From Lewinellaceae bacterium (GTDB lineage: Bacteria; Bacteroidota; Bacteroidia; Chitinophagales; Saprospiraceae): 18,045 bases of DNA. Each line of letters opens with the position of its first letter. Position 1 is the stretch's first letter. Positions 14,328-18,045 of this stretch are shown piece by piece. The stretch covers positions 1 through 18,045 of the forward strand of contig JADJOD010000012.1 of NCBI GenBank assembly GCA_016713985.1, written 5' to 3'. Under the pieces are notes generated by a model. That model ran no database searches, was not told where the DNA came from, and saw only the letters and a program-made list of their open reading frames with translations. The translations under genes and the position numbers were made by a program.

Positions 14328-15666
14328 TCAACTCGCCCATTCCAGTTCCGGTTCCGCCCTGCAGGCTTCGCCGTCCGGCGTCAGATCTTTCAGCAAAACG
14401 GGCGCAATCGTATTCACGCCGGCTGCAACGGCCGGCGCCTCTATCTTGATATAATTGTCCGTAAAACCGGTGATCAGGCCAGCGTTTTTGTGTTGTTCGA
14501 ACAATACCGGACGTACGCTGCCCTGGTGGCTGCGATAAAATTCCCGTCTTTTCATTTCCGAAAGCCCCGCAAGGCCCGGATTCCAGCGCCGGCGTTCTTC
14601 CGGCGACACTGCCCCCGGGCATTTCAGCGGCCGGGGTATTGGCGCGTTCGGAGTAGGTGAATACGTGGAGATAAGAAACGTCAGGCCTTGTATAAATCGG
14701 TATGTTTCAAGAAAATCCGCTTCCGTTTCGCCCGGAAACCCGACGATCACGTCGCACCCGATACAGGCATGCGGCATCAGGCGTTTGATGGTGGCAACCC
14801 GACCGGCGTACAGGTCGCGGCAATAACGGCGGCGCATATCGCGCAGTTGTTTGTCGTTGCCCGATTGCAGCGGCACGTGGAAATGCGGCAGAAAACGCCG
14901 GCTTTGTGCCACAAGCCGATCACTTCGTCGGTCAAAGGTTCGGTTCGATGCTGCTGATGCGAAAACGGGCAACTTCTTCCACCCGGTCCAGTTCGTGGAT
15001 CAGGTCGATAAAAGCGCTTCTTTTTTGGCCGGTCGCCTTCGATCACCTCGGTGCCATTGCCAAAATCGCCAAGATTCACCCGGTGAGCACGATCTCGCGG
15101 TACCCATTCGGCGACCCGCCGGGCATTTGCCACGGCACTTTCCACGGTATCGGAGCGGCTGGCGCCACGTGCCAGCGGGATGGTGCAAAACGAACACTTG
15201 TAATCACAGCCGTCCTGCACTTTCAGGAAAGAACAGGTGCGGTCGCCGAAGGAAAAGGACGCGTTGAACGTGTTGACGTCCCGCACTTCGCCGGCGTACA
15301 CCATACCTTTCCCTGGGCTTTGCTCAGGTCGTCCACGTAATCGAGGATGCGAAATTTTTCGCCGGCGCCCAACACAAGGTCCACGCCGGGGATATCCGCG
15401 ATCTCCGGGGCTTCAGTTGCGCATAACAACCGGTCACCACCACAAAAGCGCCGGGTTGCCGGCGCAATGCCTGGCAACGATTTTTTTGCGTTCTTTATCG
15501 GCCTGTTCCGTCACGGAACAGGTGTTCAACACGTAGATATCCGCGCCTTCTTCAAATTTTACGGGCAAATAGCCGCTGCTTTCAAAAAGCCTCGCCAGGG
15601 CGGAGGTTTCCGAATAGTTCAACTGCAGCCGAGGGTGTGAAAAGCGACGGTACGTGGTGTGGCCAT
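14328..15666 (-). CDS. mtaB: tRNA threonylcarbamoyladenosine methylthiotransferase MtaB (MiaB-like radical SAM)
   Basis: About 446 aa, normal for MtaB. The start at 15666 gives MATPRTVAFHTLGC, then LNYSETSALARLFESSGYLP, ADIYVLNTCSVTEQADKE, FVVVTGCYAQLKP (the three Cys of the N-terminal methylthiotransferase cluster), GVDLVLGAGEKFRI, SFLKVQDGCDYKCSFCTIPL (radical-SAM CxxxCxxC), ARGASRSDTVESAVANARRV, GCDVIVGFPGETEADFLETY, RREFYRSHQGSVRPVLFEQH and GLITGFTDNYIKIE (TRAM-like end). It adds a methylthio group to t6A37 of ANN-decoding tRNAs. It faces folB with a 10-bp gap and lies 40 bp after the PagL-like gene on the same strand. About ten one-base shifts interrupt a gene that should be functional. 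Confidence 0.92.
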
Positions 15667-15706
15667 GATTTGCAAAAGGAGGTGCAAAAAGTACGGCATT
15701 TTTCGC

Positions 15707-16825
15707 TCAAAAGCCAGCCCGGCAGTCATGGAAATGTATTCCGCGGTAAAGGCGTCGCTTTGGGGCTGATTCCGACGTGGGGTTGAAAAGACGTACCGGA
15801 AAACGCCGGAAAATAATACCAGGTAGTCAGTTTGCTGTAATTGGGTTTAAGCACGAAGCGGTTCAGATCACCGCCGATATAGCGGCCCTTTGTACCTGCA
15901 CCCAATGGGTCCGAACAAAAATTCATCGGCCAGAAAAACCGCGAGCCGGGTAGCGCCTCTTCGCGCTGCGGCTTCCGTTTCAAAGTCGCCGGTTTGCCGG
16001 CCCAATTCGTATACCGCTTTATTGAACTCGTAATCAATACCCGCAACGACGCGGTTGACGCGGTTGAAGTGAAAATATCCGGCTGCAGCGGCGGTCCACA
16101 CAGGATATTTCGGTCCGTCGAAAACGGCGTATTCTATGATGGCTAAGCCGGACTGCATGGAGCCGCCGAAACGTTTTGTCGCGCGGTTTTCCGTTCGGGC
16201 CGGCAAAAATCCAGTTCGCGAATGGGGTGGGGCGACCAGACGAGGCCCGTGTAGCCGGAGAATAAGTTGATACCGTAGTTGGGCGGTGCTGCGCCGCCGT
16301 TGGAAAAATGGGAGAGGGCAGCGCCGGCATTCAGCCGGAAGTGGTTGCTGAGCCGCACTTCGCCGCCAAGGCGGGATGGGTGATGTTGTTCCAGCATGAT
16401 CCGATGGCGTTTTGGCCGGGGTTTTAAAATAATCAGCCGGGTAGGCCACCCGCGCAAGCCCGTGCCGAGGCGAAAAAGCCGTGAACCATCCCTTCCTGAT
16501 AACCGGTACGGACAAATTGGGCAATAATCCGTATCCGTCGCTGTAAAGGCCGTCGCCGAAGTGAAAATACCACCGATACGCCGAATGCGGGTAGCGTTGC
16601 CAGGCGTGCCAATCGCGTCGCCCGGTCGTTTGGAAACGAAGGCCAAGTTCCTGCCCCAGAGCAATCCGCCGGTTTGGTGGTCAGTTGGGGGTGTGGCGCC
16701 AGATGCCTGCTGCATAGGACGAGAGATCAAACGCCGTTAGGGGTTGAGCATTGCCGTATGTCACAGGTAAAAAACCCAGAACCAAAAGGACAATAACGAC
16801 AATTTGTTGTTAAATATTTTTACAT
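15707..16825 (-). CDS. PagL-like acyloxyacyl hydrolase / lipid A deacylase, outer-membrane beta-barrel
   Basis: Minus strand, about 370 aa after joining frames. The signal peptide reads IVVIVLLVLGFLPVTYGNAQ, then FDLSSYAAGIWRHTPQLTTK, RDWHAWQRYPHSAYRWYFHF, DGLYSDGYGLLPNLSVPVIR, LGGEVRLSNHFRLNAGAALS, HFSNGGAA, NYGINLFSGYTGLVWSPH, GPKYPVWTAAAAGYFHFNRV and VVAGIDYEFNKAVYELGRQT. HFSNGG plus PNYGIN is the PagL/Bacteroidota acyloxyacyl-hydrolase motif, with the catalytic His-x-Ser pair. It would remove an acyl chain from lipid A in the outer membrane. The start is uncertain: ATGs at 16825 and 16836 each meet an early stop, fixed by one base. The end near 15707 (AEYISMTAGLAF) is also approximate. 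The 114 bp upstream holds a possible TACCTTTT -7 box. Confidence 0.82.
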
Positions 16826-16939
16826 AAAATTGTCATTCAGAGTGTTAAACATTTAAAAAAGGTAACTTCTTTGCATATACACATATACTCCCCATCTCAA
16901 TGGGCCATACCTCAGGGCGTACAGTACTTATTGCTACTA

Positions 16940-18045
16940 TCATTTCAATTCATTAATTTTTATCCAAAAGCCATTTTTGAACACATGTTGTGCCTGAAAT
17001 ACGTGATTTAAGCAATGAAATGCCTGTTGGCTTATTGGGCTAAGGAGTCAATCGTTTCAGGAAGTTTAAAAAAAGTTATTATACTCCTGCTTTAAGTTTT
17101 GAAATCTACTTGTTACGCCTCAGGTAGATTCTAAAACTATCAATAAAAGCGAATCCATTGCCAGATATTCCTTGGATTCGTAATACGTGCCTAAAAAGCA
17201 TCTGTTTGGCGCCGAGCGCATATACAACGTCGCTGTACTCCCGTTTCAGAGCAGTTCAATGACCTTTTGATATTTTTTCTGATGAAAATACAGATAGGAT
17301 AAATTGAATAAGTCGGGCGTTTCCGGATATCGGAAGGCAGGTACACGGGATATTCATGGATAAGTTTTCTCCCCAGACAAATTCACGTACCCAAGGGCAA
17401 TTGTGACCATATTTTTAAACACCCCTTCCGAAAGTTGTTCATTCTCGAGCAAAAGACCTGGAAGCGATCATGCTGCTGAAAAGTCTGACAAATCCCACTT
17501 GGTAGTACTTCGTTTTACCTTGGCTGACCTTAAAAGCACAATAGTTTTTGGGCACTATAGTGCCATTCTCTCAGTCTTCTTTGTAAGTTTATTTTCAAAT
17601 TTTACAAGAGCATTGTTAAGAGTCTTGACAAAATGTAATCCTCCTCGTTGGGCTCGGTCAAACACAATACGATATTAGATAAATGGATACCAAGGGAATT
17701 TCCTCGAATGGCGGCTGCCGGGTGTGTTCCGAAACCTGGTATGACGGTTAAATCCTTTCTGTTGACCGGAAACCTTTGAAAATCAACCACGCTACGTGGA
17801 ATTTTAATTTTTGGACCACATAGAAGTATTCCAGCGATTGATCTGCCGGCACCAACTTTTCCATAAAATCAGAAGTTGCTACAACTTTTGACGCTCTGTT
17901 GTAAATATTCCAATGCAGCCTGAATTGAGAAAGGTAATACCAGGTGGATTGTCCGGGCATCGATTCAGGGTGTTTCGGATGCTGCCGTTCTACTCCGGAG
18001 AGATGTTTTTGTAATTCGGGTTTTCAAGGATGCGTTGCAACTCGA
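16940..18045 (-). CDS. Large helical-repeat (TPR-like) protein of unknown function, 3' part
   Basis: Minus strand; the 5' end lies beyond the window. Reconstructed pieces in order: LQRILENPNYKNISPE, FRLHWNIYNRA, SDFMEKLVPADQSLEYFYVV, EIPLVSIYL, VLCLTEPNEEDY, ALVKFENKLTKKTERM, AQNYCAFKVSQGKT, GVFKNMVTIALGYVNLSGEK, NLSYLYFHQKKYQKVIELL, SDVVYALGAKQMLF, GTYYESKEYLAMDSLLI, FRIYLRRNK and WLLDK, ending near a TGA at 16940-16942. Pairs of amphipathic helices such as 'YLYFHQKKYQKVIELL' are TPR-like. I recall long proteins of this kind as common uncharacterised cytoplasmic proteins in Saprospiraceae, but cannot give a function. This stretch has the highest shift density in the window, roughly one per 60-80 bp, so no long frame survives. 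It could also be a true pseudogene. Confidence 0.62.

Noticed and set aside
16940..18045. Non-coding AT-rich region without genes
   Set aside because: Joining minus-strand frames gives a consistent helical-repeat protein, including YLYFHQKKYQKVIELL and related segments in correct order.

Overview
The window looks like a chromosome segment from a Bacteroidota member, most likely the Saprospiraceae/Chitinophagales side. The pointers are a secreted protein with a type IX secretion (T9SS) C-terminal sorting domain, several perfect TAnnTTTG -7 promoter boxes, the futalosine-pathway gene mqnC, a Bacteroidota-type PagL-like outer-membrane deacylase, and GGATTGCT-type microsatellites. The genus cannot be told from the sequence.

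Nearly every gene is interrupted by one-base shifts, including well-conserved housekeeping genes (mqnC, mtaB, folB, a MATE pump). Where the correct frame can be recovered, most shifts sit in short homopolymers (for example T4, T5 and A6 runs one base short). I therefore read them as uncorrected long-read or draft-assembly errors, not as a row of pseudogenes. Gene boundaries are given for the whole reconstructed gene, so many intervals are not a multiple of three.

Layout. (1) 1-3711: an AraC-type regulator fragment (minus), diverging from a plus-strand run of small proteins: two VOC/glyoxalase-fold proteins, an AHSA1/SRPBCC protein, a VOC remnant, a DUF1801 protein, a second AHSA1/SRPBCC protein and a GNAT acetyltransferase. 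Two short tandem-repeat patches lie between them. (2) 3716-3803: a long palindrome exactly between convergent genes. (3) 3809-6172: a large T9SS-exported multidomain protein (minus). (4) 6425-7265: a promoter and a two-gene unit, DUF2188 plus a TIR/deoxyribosyltransferase-like Rossmann protein, a possible defence effector. (5) 7290-8425: mqnC (minus). (6) 8434-11500: two hairpins, a clear promoter, higB toxin, higA antitoxin and a NACHT-module STAND NTPase, closed by a perfect 26-bp inverted repeat. (7) 11638-14317: MATE transporter, microsatellite arrays, small lipoprotein, and FolB joined to a Cys-rich CWC-like tail. (8) 14328-18045, minus strand: mtaB, PagL-like lipid A deacylase, and the 3' part of a long helical-repeat (TPR-like) protein.

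The most interesting material is the pair of accessory loci around mqnC: DUF2188-TIR-like on one side and higBA-NACHT on the other. Both have the look of conflict or anti-phage genes. The layout of a HigBA toxin-antitoxin pair 44 bp upstream of a NACHT NTPase, behind one promoter, is the best candidate for an undescribed combined system. The functional link is inference only.
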